From an uncultured Collinsella sp. (GTDB lineage Bacteria; Actinomycetota; Coriobacteriia; Coriobacteriales; Coriobacteriaceae): DNA of 7,008 bases. The notes under the pieces are model-generated. The model worked only from the letters and a program-made list of their open reading frames with translations. It ran no database searches and had not been told where the DNA came from. Of this stretch, positions 1 through 5,754 are shown in pieces; the stretch's first letter is position 1; each line of letters opens with the position of its first letter. Where the stretch lies: NCBI GenBank assembly GCA_900551555.1, contig URWC01000100.1:1-7008 (forward strand), read 5' to 3'. The translations under genes and the position numbers were made by a program.

Positions 1-47
1 TGCGTGCGGAACTCGCGACAAACTTAAACAGCGGGCCGCCCGGACCG

Positions 48-87
48 GGAATCCGCCCCCGCGCACAGAAGGGGATTCCTTTTGTGT
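48..87 (+). terminator. Terminator-like hairpin upstream of the str cluster
   Basis: The left arm GGAATCC (48-54) pairs fully with GGATTCC (73-79). After a 2-base bulge, CC (57-58) can pair with GG (71-72). The stem is followed directly by TTTTGTGT (80-87), the arrangement of a rho-independent terminator. It probably ends transcription of a gene to the left of the window. A competing fold is possible just upstream, with GCGGG (31-35) pairing with CCCGC (58-62) around the self-complementary CCCGGACCGGG (39-49). The bulge and the broken T tract keep confidence moderate. Confidence 0.45.
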
Positions 88-138
88 AGGCTTTGCGGAA
101 ATATGCTCATTTTGGGATACGCCCGGCGGCGTGGTCTG

Positions 139-167
139 TTGACGACACAGCTAACGCCACGTATCCT
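139..167 (+). promoter_or_regulatory. Predicted sigma-70-type promoter of the rpsL cluster
   Basis: A -35 box TTGACG (139-144) is followed by exactly 17 bases and a -10 box TATCCT (162-167). Both are close to TTGACA/TATAAT. Transcription would start near 174 and give a leader of about 87 nt before rpsL. The leader contains a small 5-bp hairpin, AGGGG/CCCCT (187-191 with 200-204). No ORF with a convincing ribosome binding site lies in 1-260, so this stretch is best read as terminator, promoter and leader. Confidence 0.75.
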
Positions 168-260
168 ATCGAACTGCGTGTTTCGTAGGGGGATGCTGAC
201 CCCTCGATTCAAGCCGTTGCACTTTACAGAAAGCTGGAATCATTCGAGAAGGAGTACGCT

Positions 261-638
261 TTGCCTACTATTAACCAGCTGGTTCGCCAGGGCCGTCGTT
301 CCGTGCCCAAGAAGTCCAAGAACGCTGCTCTGCAGCACAACTCCCAGAAGCGCGGCGTGTGCACCCGCGTCTTCACCACGAGCCCCAAGAAGCCGAACTC
401 GGCTCTTCGTAAGGTTGCCCGTGTTCGCCTTGTCAACGGCATCGAAGTTACTGCTTACATCCCGGGTGAGGGCCACAACCTGCAGGAGCACTCCATCGTG
501 CTCGTCCGCGGCGGTCGTGTCCGTGACCTCCCTGGTGTCCGTTATCACGTCATCCGTGGCGCCTACGACGCTGCTCCGGTCCAGAACCGTATGCAGGCCC
601 GTTCCAAGTACGGTGCTAAGCGCCCCAAGGCCAAATAA
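261..638 (+). CDS. rpsL: 30S ribosomal protein S12
   Basis: Small-subunit protein at the decoding centre that helps select cognate tRNA; 125 aa, the normal family size. The start is a TTG at 261, set by a strong ribosome binding site (AGAAGGAG, about 246-253). It gives the expected N-terminus MPTINQLVRQ, and no ATG fits. Hallmarks seen are QKRGVCTRV (29-37), the decoding loop PKKPNSALRK (42-51) with Lys43 intact, GEGHNLQEHS (69-78), and the second decoding loop RGGRVRDLPGVRYH (83-96). In that loop residue 88 is Arg (codon CGT, 522-524); E. coli and most bacteria have Lys. Asp89, the residue methylthiolated by RimO in E. coli, is present. The tail ARSKYGAKRPKAK is typical. It is first in a cluster with rpsG and fusA, so probably regulated with them. 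Confidence 0.98.
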   Translation: MPTINQLVRQGRRSVPKKSKNAALQHNSQKRGVCTRVFTTSPKKPNSALRKVARVRLVNGIEVTAYIPGEGHNLQEHSIVLVRGGRVRDLPGVRYHVIRGAYDAAPVQNRMQARSKYGAKRPKAK

Positions 639-663
639 GCCAGATAACGTTTTGATACTTTCG

Positions 664-689
664 CCGTGTGCCGCCTAAGCGCCGCACGG
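664..689 (+). promoter_or_regulatory. Intercistronic hairpin between rpsL and rpsG, candidate S7 operator
   Basis: CCGTGTGCCGC (664-674) pairs with GCGCCGCACGG (679-689) across a CTAA loop. Ten of eleven positions pair (one G-U) with a single C-C mismatch. No T tract follows, so it is unlikely to be a terminator. It ends about 10 nt before the rpsG ribosome binding site. In E. coli, S7 represses its own translation by binding the mRNA between rpsL and rpsG. The matching position suggests the same role here, but that function is inferred. Confidence 0.5.
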
Positions 690-711
690 TAGACACTTAA
701 GGAGATTTCAC

Positions 712-1185
712 ATGCCGCGTCGTGCAGCAGCTAATCGTCGTGAGGTTCAGCCTGACGCCGTTTACAACAACCGCCTGGTGACTCAGCTCATCAACAAGGT
801 CCTTCTTGACGGCAAGAAGGCCACCGCTGAGCGCATCGTTTACACCGCTTTCGAGATCGTTGCCGAGAAGTCCGAGGGTGGCGACGCTCTCGCTACCTTC
901 AAGAAGGCTATGGACAACGTTAAGCCCACGCTCGAGGTTAAGCCCAAGCGTGTCGGTGGCGCTACCTATCAGGTCCCGATGGAGGTCAACTCCCGTCGTT
1001 CCACCGCTCTGGGTATCCGCTGGATCGTCAACTTCTCCCGCGCTCGCAAGGAGAAGACCATGGCCGAGCGTCTCGCCAACGAGATCCTCGATGCTTCCAA
1101 CGGCCTGGGCGCTTCCGTCAAGAAGCGTGAGGACGTCTTCAAGATGGCCGAGGCCAACCGCGCGTTCTCTCACTATCGTTGGTAA
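712..1185 (+). CDS. rpsG: 30S ribosomal protein S7
   Basis: Primary 16S rRNA-binding protein that nucleates assembly of the 30S head and contacts E-site tRNA; 157 aa against about 156 usual. The ATG at 712 follows AAGGAG (699-704) with 7-nt spacing. Typical blocks are the N-terminal MPRRAAANRR, the rRNA-binding segment GGATYQVPMEV (82-92), RRSTALGIRW (94-103), SRARKEKTMAERLANEI (109-125) and the conserved C-terminal MAEANRAFSHYRW. It lies 73 nt after rpsL, a gap that contains a strong hairpin, and 19 nt before fusA, which implies one transcript. In E. coli this protein is the autoregulator of the str operon. No truncation or unusual residue is visible. Confidence 0.98.
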   Translation: MPRRAAANRREVQPDAVYNNRLVTQLINKVLLDGKKATAERIVYTAFEIVAEKSEGGDALATFKKAMDNVKPTLEVKPKRVGGATYQVPMEVNSRRSTALGIRWIVNFSRARKEKTMAERLANEILDASNGLGASVKKREDVFKMAEANRAFSHYRW

Positions 1186-1204
1186 GTTAAGGTAAGGAAC
1201 TAAC

Positions 1205-3304
1205 ATGGCTAAGCCTAAGTACAAGCTTTCCGATACCCGTAACATCGGCATCATGGCTCACATCGATGCCGGTAAGACCACCACGACCGAGCGTATTCTT
1301 TACTACACCGGTAAGACCCACAAGATCGGTGAGGTCCATGAGGGCGCTGCCACCATGGACTGGATGGTTCAGGAGCAGGAGCGCGGCGTAACCATTACGT
1401 CCGCTGCTACCACGTGCTTCTGGAACAAGGACGGTAAGGACTACCGCATCCAGATCATCGACACCCCGGGCCACGTTGACTTCACCGCCGAGGTCGAGCG
1501 CTGCCTGCGCGTCCTCGATGGCGCTGTCGCCGTCTTCGACGCCGTTGCCGGCGTTCAGCCCCAGTCTGAGACCGTTTGGCGTCAGGCTTCTACCTTCAAC
1601 GTCCCCCGCATCGCCTTCATCAACAAGTATGACCGCGTGGGCGCTGACTTCTTCAACGCTATCGAGACCATGAAGGATCGTCTCGACGCCAACGCCGTGG
1701 CCGCTCAGGTCCCGATGGGCGCCGAGGACAACTTCTGGGGCGTTATCGACCTGGTCACCATGACTGCATGGGACTTCAAGGCCGACGAGAAGGGCATGAC
1801 CTACCCCGAGCCGATGGACGAGATCCCGGCTGAGTTTGCCGACATCGCTGCCACCAAGCGCGAGGAGCTCCTCGACGCTGCTGCCAGCTTTGACGACGAG
1901 CTCATGGAGAAGATCCTCATGGAGGAGGACTTCACCGTCGAGGAGCTCAAGGCTGCTCTGCGCAAGGGTGTTCTGGCCAACGAGCTCAACCTCGTCTTCG
2001 TGGGCTCCGCTTACAAGAACAAGGGCGTTCAGGAGCTGCTCGACGCTGTCGTCGACTACCTGCCCAGCCCGCTCGACGTTGAGGCCGTCACCGGTACCGA
2101 TCCGGACACCGGCGAGGAGATCCAGCGTCATCCTTCCTTCGACGAGCCCTTCTCCGGCCTGGTCTTCAAGATCATGACCGACCCGTTCGTCGGTAAGCTC
2201 ACCTACGTCCGCGTTTACTCCGGCCGCGCTGAGTCCGGCTCCTACGTTGTCAACGCTTCCAACGGTCAACGCGAGCGTCTCGGCCGCATCCTCGAGATGA
2301 ACGCCGCCGAGCGTATCGACCGTGACGACGCCGCTGCCGGCGACATCGTCGCTTGCGTCGGATTCAAGAACTCCACCACCGGTGACACCCTGTGCGAAGA
2401 GGGCAAGGAGATCGTCCTCGAGAAGATCGAGTTCGCTAAGCCCGTTATCGACGTTGCCATCGAGCCCAAGACCAAGGCCGAGCAGGACAAGATGTCCCTG
2501 GCTCTGACCAAGCTCGCCGAGGAGGACCCGACCTTCCAGGTGTCCACCAACCACGAGACCGGCCAGACCATCATCGCCGGCATGGGCGAGCTACACCTCG
2601 AGATCATCGTCGACCGTCTGCTCCGTGAGTTCAAGGTTGACGCTAACGTGGGTAAGCCCCAGGTTGCCTACCGCGAGACCGCTGGTCACGACGTCGAGAA
2701 GGCTGAGGGCAAGTTCGTCCGTCAGTCCGGTGGTCGCGGTCAGTACGGCCACGCCGTCATCAAGCTCGAGAAGATGGAGGAGGGCTTCGGCTACGAGTTT
2801 GTCAACGCTATCGTGGGCGGCGTCGTGCCCAAGGAGTACATCCCGTCCATCGACAAGGGCATCCAGGAGGCCCTGAACACCGGTGTTATCGCCGGCTTCC
2901 CGGTCCTCGACGTCAAGGTCACCCTGTTCGACGGTTCTTACCACGAGGTCGACTCCTCCGAGGCCGCCTTCAAGATCGCCGGTTCCATGGCCATCAAGGA
3001 CGCCCTTAAGAAGTCCGACCCGCAGCTGCTCGAGCCGATCATGGCTGTCGAGGTCGAGACCCCCGAGCAGTACATGGGCGACGTTATGGGCAACCTCTCC
3101 GGTCGCCGCGGCAAGATCGAGGGCATGGAGGATCGCAAGAACAGCAAGCTCATCCGTGCCAAGGTGCCGCTGGGCGAGATGTTCGGTTACGCTACCGACC
3201 TTCGCTCCCAGACCCAGGGCCGTGCATCCTACACGATGCAGTTCGACTCTTATGAGCCTGCGCCCAAGTCCATCGTGGACGAGGTCATGAGCAAGAACGC
3301 CTAA
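1205..3304 (+). CDS. fusA: Elongation factor G
   Basis: GTPase that drives ribosomal translocation and, with RRF, ribosome recycling; cytoplasmic. 699 aa, full length for EF-G. The ATG at 1205 has an AAGGA ribosome binding site about 6 nt upstream. The GTPase domain shows the P-loop AHIDAGKT (18-25), switch I ending in RGVTIT (60-65), DTPGH (86-90) with the catalytic His90, G4 as NKYD (140-143) and G5 as SAYK (268-271). Domain III is marked by IIAGMGELHLEIIVDR. Domain IV carries the tip loop GSYHEVDSSE with His580, equivalent to E. coli His583. Domain V ends with MFGYATDLRSQTQGRASYTMQF. The Tyr in NKYD is not the Met I expect in EF-G (NKMD), though the motif only requires NKxD. tuf does not follow; rpsJ does, after 60 nt. 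Codon use is strongly biased, as expected for an abundant protein. Confidence 0.98.
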   Translation: MAKPKYKLSDTRNIGIMAHIDAGKTTTTERILYYTGKTHKIGEVHEGAATMDWMVQEQERGVTITSAATTCFWNKDGKDYRIQIIDTPGHVDFTAEVERCLRVLDGAVAVFDAVAGVQPQSETVWRQASTFNVPRIAFINKYDRVGADFFNAIETMKDRLDANAVAAQVPMGAEDNFWGVIDLVTMTAWDFKADEKGMTYPEPMDEIPAEFADIAATKREELLDAAASFDDELMEKILMEEDFTVEELKAALRKGVLANELNLVFVGSAYKNKGVQELLDAVVDYLPSPLDVEAVTGTDPDTGEEIQRHPSFDEPFSGLVFKIMTDPFVGKLTYVRVYSGRAESGSYVVNASNGQRERLGRILEMNAAERIDRDDAAAGDIVACVGFKNSTTGDTLCEEGKEIVLEKIEFAKPVIDVAIEPKTKAEQDKMSLALTKLAEEDPTFQVSTNHETGQTIIAGMGELHLEIIVDRLLREFKVDANVGKPQVAYRETAGHDVEKAEGKFVRQSGGRGQYGHAVIKLEKMEEGFGYEFVNAIVGGVVPKEYIPSIDKGIQEALNTGVIAGFPVLDVKVTLFDGSYHEVDSSEAAFKIAGSMAIKDALKKSDPQLLEPIMAVEVETPEQYMGDVMGNLSGRRGKIEGMEDRKNSKLIRAKVPLGEMFGYATDLRSQTQGRASYTMQFDSYEPAPKSIVDEVMSKNA

Positions 3305-3329
3305 GTTCGAGCTCCCTGTTACGTAATCC

Positions 3330-3346
3330 GCGAGAACATCTCTCGC
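3330..3346 (+). other. Perfect 6-bp hairpin between fusA and rpsJ
   Basis: GCGAGA (3330-3335) and TCTCGC (3341-3346) form a perfect stem with an ACATC loop, 7 nt before the rpsJ GGAGG. It is followed only by ACTCTTTGG, so it is weak as a terminator. It could be a partial attenuator, an mRNA processing or stability element, or a translational control site for rpsJ. I see no convincing separate rpsJ promoter in the 60-nt gap. Confidence 0.35.
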
Positions 3347-3364
3347 ACTCTTTGGAGGTTTAAG

Positions 3365-3673
3365 TTGGCTACCCAGAAGATCCGCATTCGCCTCAAGGGC
3401 TATGATCACGAGGTCGTCGATCAGTCCGCGAAGCTCATCGTCGAGACCGCTCAGAAGACCGGCGCTCGCGTTTCCGGTCCTGTCCCCCTGCCCACCGAGC
3501 GCAACCTGTACACGGTTATCCGCTCGCCGCACGTGAACAAGGACTCCCGTGAGCAGTTCGAGATGCGCACCCACAAGCGCCTCATCGACATCCTCGACCC
3601 CACCTCGGGCACCGTTGATTCGCTCATGCGTCTCGACCTCCCCGCTGGCGTCGACATTGACATCAAGCTCTAA
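3365..3673 (+). CDS. rpsJ: 30S ribosomal protein S10
   Basis: Small-subunit head protein that also acts as NusE in transcription antitermination; 102 aa, the usual length. The start is a TTG at 3365, fixed by GGAGG (3354-3358) with 6-nt spacing, and gives the family N-terminus ATQKIRIRLKGYDHE. Conserved blocks are GPVPLPTERN (38-47), RSPHVNKDSREQFEMRTHKR (53-72) and the C-terminal DSLMRLDLPAGVDIDIKL. Residues 56-60 (HVNKD) match the E. coli form of the loop, including Val57, the position altered in tetracycline/tigecycline-resistant S10 variants. In most bacteria rpsJ is followed by rplC. Here a terminator and the opposing birA gene follow, so rpsJ is the last gene of the str cluster and physically separate from the rest of the S10 operon. 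Confidence 0.97.
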   Translation: MATQKIRIRLKGYDHEVVDQSAKLIVETAQKTGARVSGPVPLPTERNLYTVIRSPHVNKDSREQFEMRTHKRLIDILDPTSGTVDSLMRLDLPAGVDIDIKL

Positions 3674-3697
3674 GCGATATTGCTCATAGCTTAAAGA

Positions 3698-3735
3698 GCC
3701 CCGCTGCCATTACGGTAGCGGGGCCCTTTTGTTTT
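3698..3735 (+). terminator. Strong intrinsic terminator after rpsJ, between convergent genes
   Basis: GCCCCGCTGCC (3698-3708) pairs with GGTAGCGGGGC (3714-3724): 11 bp with one G-U pair and a 5-nt loop. CC and then TTTTGTTTT (3727-3735) follow. This is a textbook rho-independent terminator 25 nt after the rpsJ stop. Read on the other strand, the hairpin is followed by TCTTT, so it may also serve convergent birA less efficiently. No better terminator for birA is seen between 3736 and 3789. Confidence 0.92.
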
Positions 3736-3789
3736 GAGTTTAGATTTTGGGATAGCGAATTCGTCTGCCGAGCCGACGGCTGCGGCGCC

Positions 3790-4566
3790 CTATTCGCTCA
3801 GGGGGCGCAAGGATGCTTCTTCGAAGTGGAAGACGCACAAGCCGCTCTCGGTCTCAATGCTTGCGCGGCCGCAATCGTCGACCGTTCTAAATATGCCTCG
3901 TGCCAGCTCGTCTCCAGCGGGGGAGCGGGCGATAACGTGCTTCCCGATCCAATTGAGGTGAGCGATATATTCGTCGTGGACGGGCGCGAGCGGACCGGCG
4001 TCTTCTTCCTTGGCGTTGAGGCGCTCTGCCCAGGTATCTACAGCGTCTATAACGGCGTGATAGACTTCATCGAGGAGCATGTCGACGGCAGGAACGTTCT
4101 CGTTAAGGTCCGAGAGACCGATTGCCGGCAGGCCGCCATCGGGCACCTCTTGGGGCGCATAGTTCACATTGACGCCAATGCCGCAGACGGCGAAAGGTTT
4201 GCCTTCGTTATCGCGTGCGGCCTCGACCAGAATGCCGCCGAGCTTGCGTCCTCGCGCGACCAGGTCGTTGGGCCATTTAAGGCGAATCTCGTTTGCAAGA
4301 CCCTGCTTTTCGAGTGCTTCGAGCACCGCTAGGCCGCTGACGGCGGCAAGACCAGAGTACTTTGCGGGATTAACGCATGGACGCAGGACAATCGAAAGCA
4401 ATAGGTTGCCGGCGGTTGAATCCCACTTGTGGCCGCGCCGGCCGCGTCCTGCCGTTTGCGCGCGGGCGGCAAGTCCTGTGCCGTGCGGCGCACCCTGTTT
4501 TCCTGCCTCGAGCAGGTCATCGTTGGTCGATCCGGTTACGTCGACAATCGTTAATTGGGCATCCAT
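3790..4566 (-). CDS. birA: Biotin--[acetyl-CoA-carboxylase] ligase, monofunctional
   Basis: Activates biotin with ATP to biotinyl-AMP and transfers it to the lysine of biotin carboxyl carrier proteins, chiefly that of acetyl-CoA carboxylase. I chose the ATG at 4566, giving 258 aa (MDAQLTIVDVTGSTND). It follows AAGGAGG (4584-4578) at 11 nt. An in-frame ATG at 4647 would add 27 residues with no family similarity that I can see and would run across the likely leader. Catalytic-domain motifs are GSTN (12-15), the biotinyl-AMP loop GRGRRGHKW (40-48), LKWPNDL (96-102), KLGGILVE (108-115) and GIGVNVN (129-135). A small C-terminal SH3-like domain covers about 205-258. The N-terminal winged-helix repressor domain of E. 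coli BirA is absent, so it should not repress biotin genes itself. It is divergent from fabH, which fits a link to malonyl-CoA supply. Confidence 0.95.
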   Translation of the reverse strand: MDAQLTIVDVTGSTNDDLLEAGKQGAPHGTGLAARAQTAGRGRRGHKWDSTAGNLLLSIVLRPCVNPAKYSGLAAVSGLAVLEALEKQGLANEIRLKWPNDLVARGRKLGGILVEAARDNEGKPFAVCGIGVNVNYAPQEVPDGGLPAIGLSDLNENVPAVDMLLDEVYHAVIDAVDTWAERLNAKEEDAGPLAPVHDEYIAHLNWIGKHVIARSPAGDELARGIFRTVDDCGRASIETESGLCVFHFEEASLRPLSE

Positions 4567-4605
4567 AGCGGCTGCTACCTCCTTATTGAATAAGTGAATG
4601 ACGCA

Positions 4606-4632
4606 ATGGTGTCGAGAGATAGACACAATGTG
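4606..4632 (-). promoter_or_regulatory. Inverted repeats in the birA leader or promoter area
   Basis: ATGGTGTC (4606-4613) and GACACAAT (4622-4629) form an inverted repeat with one mismatch in eight and an 8-nt spacer. It overlaps the small palindrome CACAATGTG (4624-4632). On the - strand a weak promoter can be drawn here, with -35 GCGACA (4645-4640), an 18-nt spacer and -10 TATCTC (4621-4616). If that is right, the repeat covers the start site and could be an operator or leader hairpin for birA. Both readings are tentative. Confidence 0.25.
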
Positions 4633-4659
4633 AAGCCTTTGTCGCATTTGGACAATTTA

Positions 4660-4677
4660 ATGTTAACACGTCAACAA
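4660..4677 (+). promoter_or_regulatory. Operator candidate, copy 1, overlapping the fabH -35 region
   Basis: The sequence ATGTTAACACGTCAACAA contains an imperfect palindrome TGTTnACnnGTnAACA (12 of 16 positions symmetric), typical of a dimeric repressor site. A second copy differing at one of 18 bases starts 48 bp downstream. This copy lies in the birA/fabH divergent region and covers the predicted fabH -35, so bound protein should block fabH transcription. I cannot match the motif to a known fatty-acid regulator such as FapR or FabT. Confidence 0.65.
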
Positions 4678-4697
4678 AGACTGAAATGCGTTATCCT
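4669..4697 (+). promoter_or_regulatory. Predicted fabH operon promoter
   Basis: The -10 box TATCCT (4692-4697) is identical to that of the rpsL promoter. At 17-nt spacing the -35 is CGTCAA (4669-4674), which matches consensus poorly and lies inside operator copy 1. Transcription would start near 4704, just before operator copy 2. A good -10 with a weak -35 suggests a controlled rather than constitutive promoter. Confidence 0.5.
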
Positions 4698-4707
4698 CTC
4701 TTGGTCG

Positions 4708-4725
4708 ATGTAAACACGTCAACAA
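4708..4725 (+). promoter_or_regulatory. Operator candidate, copy 2, just downstream of the fabH start site
   Basis: ATGTAAACACGTCAACAA repeats copy 1 with one change (T to A at the fifth base). It falls between the predicted transcription start and the fabH ribosome binding site (AAAGGAGG, 4729-4736). The two copies therefore bracket the core promoter, a common repressor layout. Their 48-bp offset is about 4.6 helical turns. Confidence 0.65.
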
Positions 4726-4742
4726 CTCAAAGGAGGTTAGTG

Positions 4743-5702
4743 ATGGGTTTCACGATTCTTGGAACAGGTTCGGCACTTCCTGAGCGCAGTGTTTCCAATG
4801 ACGAGCTGTCTGAGTTCCTCGATACCTCGAATGAGTGGATTTTTACTCGCACAGGTATCAAGAGCCGCCACGTCTGCACCACCGAGTCACTTGACGACCT
4901 TGCCGTAGCGGCGAGCGAGCGGGCACTCCAGGTGTCCGGAATCGACGCGAGCCAGCTGGATCTGATCGTCTGCTCGACGACGACGGGTGACCACCTTGTT
5001 CCCGCTGAGGCGTGTGCCGTTGCTGAGCGACTAGGCGCGACGTGCCCTGCCTTCGATGTCTCGGCGGCTTGTGCCGGCTTCGTATTTGCGCTCGATGTCG
5101 CCGAGGGCTATATCGCTCGCAGCCGTGCCGAGCGCGTGCTTGTTGTTGCTGCCGAGCAGATGACGCGCGCGCTCGACTGGACCGACCGTGCCACCTGCGT
5201 GCTCTTTGGCGATGGGGCAGGCGCCGCAGTGATTGAGGCTGGGGGAGACAGTCCCCTTGCCGTTGAGCTTTCGACGGCGCCCGACGTCGAGACGTTGCGC
5301 GTTCCCGGTCTGGTCGGTACCTCGCCGTTTAAGGCTTCCGCAGATAGCGCGAGCGTGCTGTCCATGAATGGCCGCCGCGTGTTCAAGTTCGGCGTCAACG
5401 CCATCTGCGACACGGTCCATAAGCTTGCGATCGATGCGGGCATTTTGGTCGAAGACATCGATCATTTTGTATTCCATCAGGCTAACGAACGAATCCTGAG
5501 CCAGGCGGTCAAGCGCCTGGGCGTGCCGGACGAGCGCGTGGTTCGCACGTTGCGCGAGACCGGCAACATTTCGAGCGCATGCATTCCGCTTGCCCTCGAC
5601 CGGCTGGCAAACGCCGGTGCACTTCACACAGGCGACACCATCGCCTTGGTTGGATTTGGCGCCGGTCTGGATATAGGTGGCTATCTGCTTCGTTGGAAGT
5701 AG
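4743..5702 (+). CDS. fabH: 3-oxoacyl-ACP synthase III (KAS III)
   Basis: Condenses an acyl-CoA primer, usually acetyl-CoA or a branched acyl-CoA, with malonyl-ACP to start type II fatty-acid synthesis. I start it at ATG 4743, 6 nt after AAAGGAGG, giving 319 aa, the normal size. An in-frame ATG at 4686 would place the operator and ribosome binding site inside the gene. The catalytic triad is visible: Cys110 in DVSAACAGF, His245 in FHQANERI and Asn275 in ETGNISSACIP. DWTDRATCVLFGDGAGA (145-161) and the C-terminal VGFGAGLDIGGYLL are also typical of the thiolase fold. Primer preference cannot be told from sequence alone. It leads the operon with acpP, fabK and fabD, and its promoter carries two operator-like repeats. 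Confidence 0.96.
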   Translation: MGFTILGTGSALPERSVSNDELSEFLDTSNEWIFTRTGIKSRHVCTTESLDDLAVAASERALQVSGIDASQLDLIVCSTTTGDHLVPAEACAVAERLGATCPAFDVSAACAGFVFALDVAEGYIARSRAERVLVVAAEQMTRALDWTDRATCVLFGDGAGAAVIEAGGDSPLAVELSTAPDVETLRVPGLVGTSPFKASADSASVLSMNGRRVFKFGVNAICDTVHKLAIDAGILVEDIDHFVFHQANERILSQAVKRLGVPDERVVRTLRETGNISSACIPLALDRLANAGALHTGDTIALVGFGAGLDIGGYLLRWK

Positions 5703-5734
5703 TCGCACATAGGAAATAAAAACGCCCCTAGGGC
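5693..5734 (+). promoter_or_regulatory. Possible weak internal promoter and small hairpin before acpP
   Basis: TTGGAA (5693-5698), 18 nt, then TAAAAA (5717-5722) could serve as an extra promoter for acpP, whose product is needed in excess over the enzymes. Just after it, GCCCCTAGGGC (5724-5734) forms a 4-bp stem with a 3-nt loop. Each matches consensus only partly, and transcription from the fabH promoter alone would also explain the gene order. Confidence 0.22.
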
Positions 5735-5754
5735 ACAAACAAAGGAGAACTACC

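Noticed and set aside
1..27. Possible 3' end of an upstream gene with TAA at 25-27
   Set aside because: The eight codons before it show no recognisable C-terminus and unlike codon use, and the other frames stay open longer. The terminator at 48-87 hints at an upstream gene, but the frame cannot be supported.
137..157. TGTTGACG near the rpsL promoter as a third copy of the fabH operator
   Set aside because: Only the first eight bases resemble the reverse complement of the motif, and they are explained by the -35 box. The other half-site is not present.
82..678. 198-aa + strand ORF overlapping rpsL in another frame
   Set aside because: The translation is Arg/Ser/Thr-rich and without a family resemblance, and it covers the promoter and the certain rpsL gene.
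1187..2554. 455-aa antisense ORF across the start of fusA (also 2591-3574 on the same strand)
   Set aside because: It lies wholly opposite a full-length, strongly codon-biased EF-G gene. The translation is low-complexity Leu/Val/Asp/Gly-rich and lacks recognisable motifs. GC-rich biased genes produce such shadows routinely.
3826..4332. 168-aa + strand ORF opposite birA
   Set aside because: It has no plausible ribosome binding site or motif and is antisense to a gene with all biotin-ligase motifs intact.
4567..4647. 27-residue N-terminal extension of BirA from the ATG at 4647
   Set aside because: The added residues do not resemble a winged-helix domain or the catalytic domain. The AAGGAGG ribosome binding site sits downstream of that ATG, in front of the ATG at 4566.
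4686..4742. 19-residue N-terminal extension of FabH from the ATG at 4686
   Set aside because: It would translate through the -10 box, operator copy 2 and the AAAGGAGG site. FabH proteins begin at the MGFTILGTGS-like segment.
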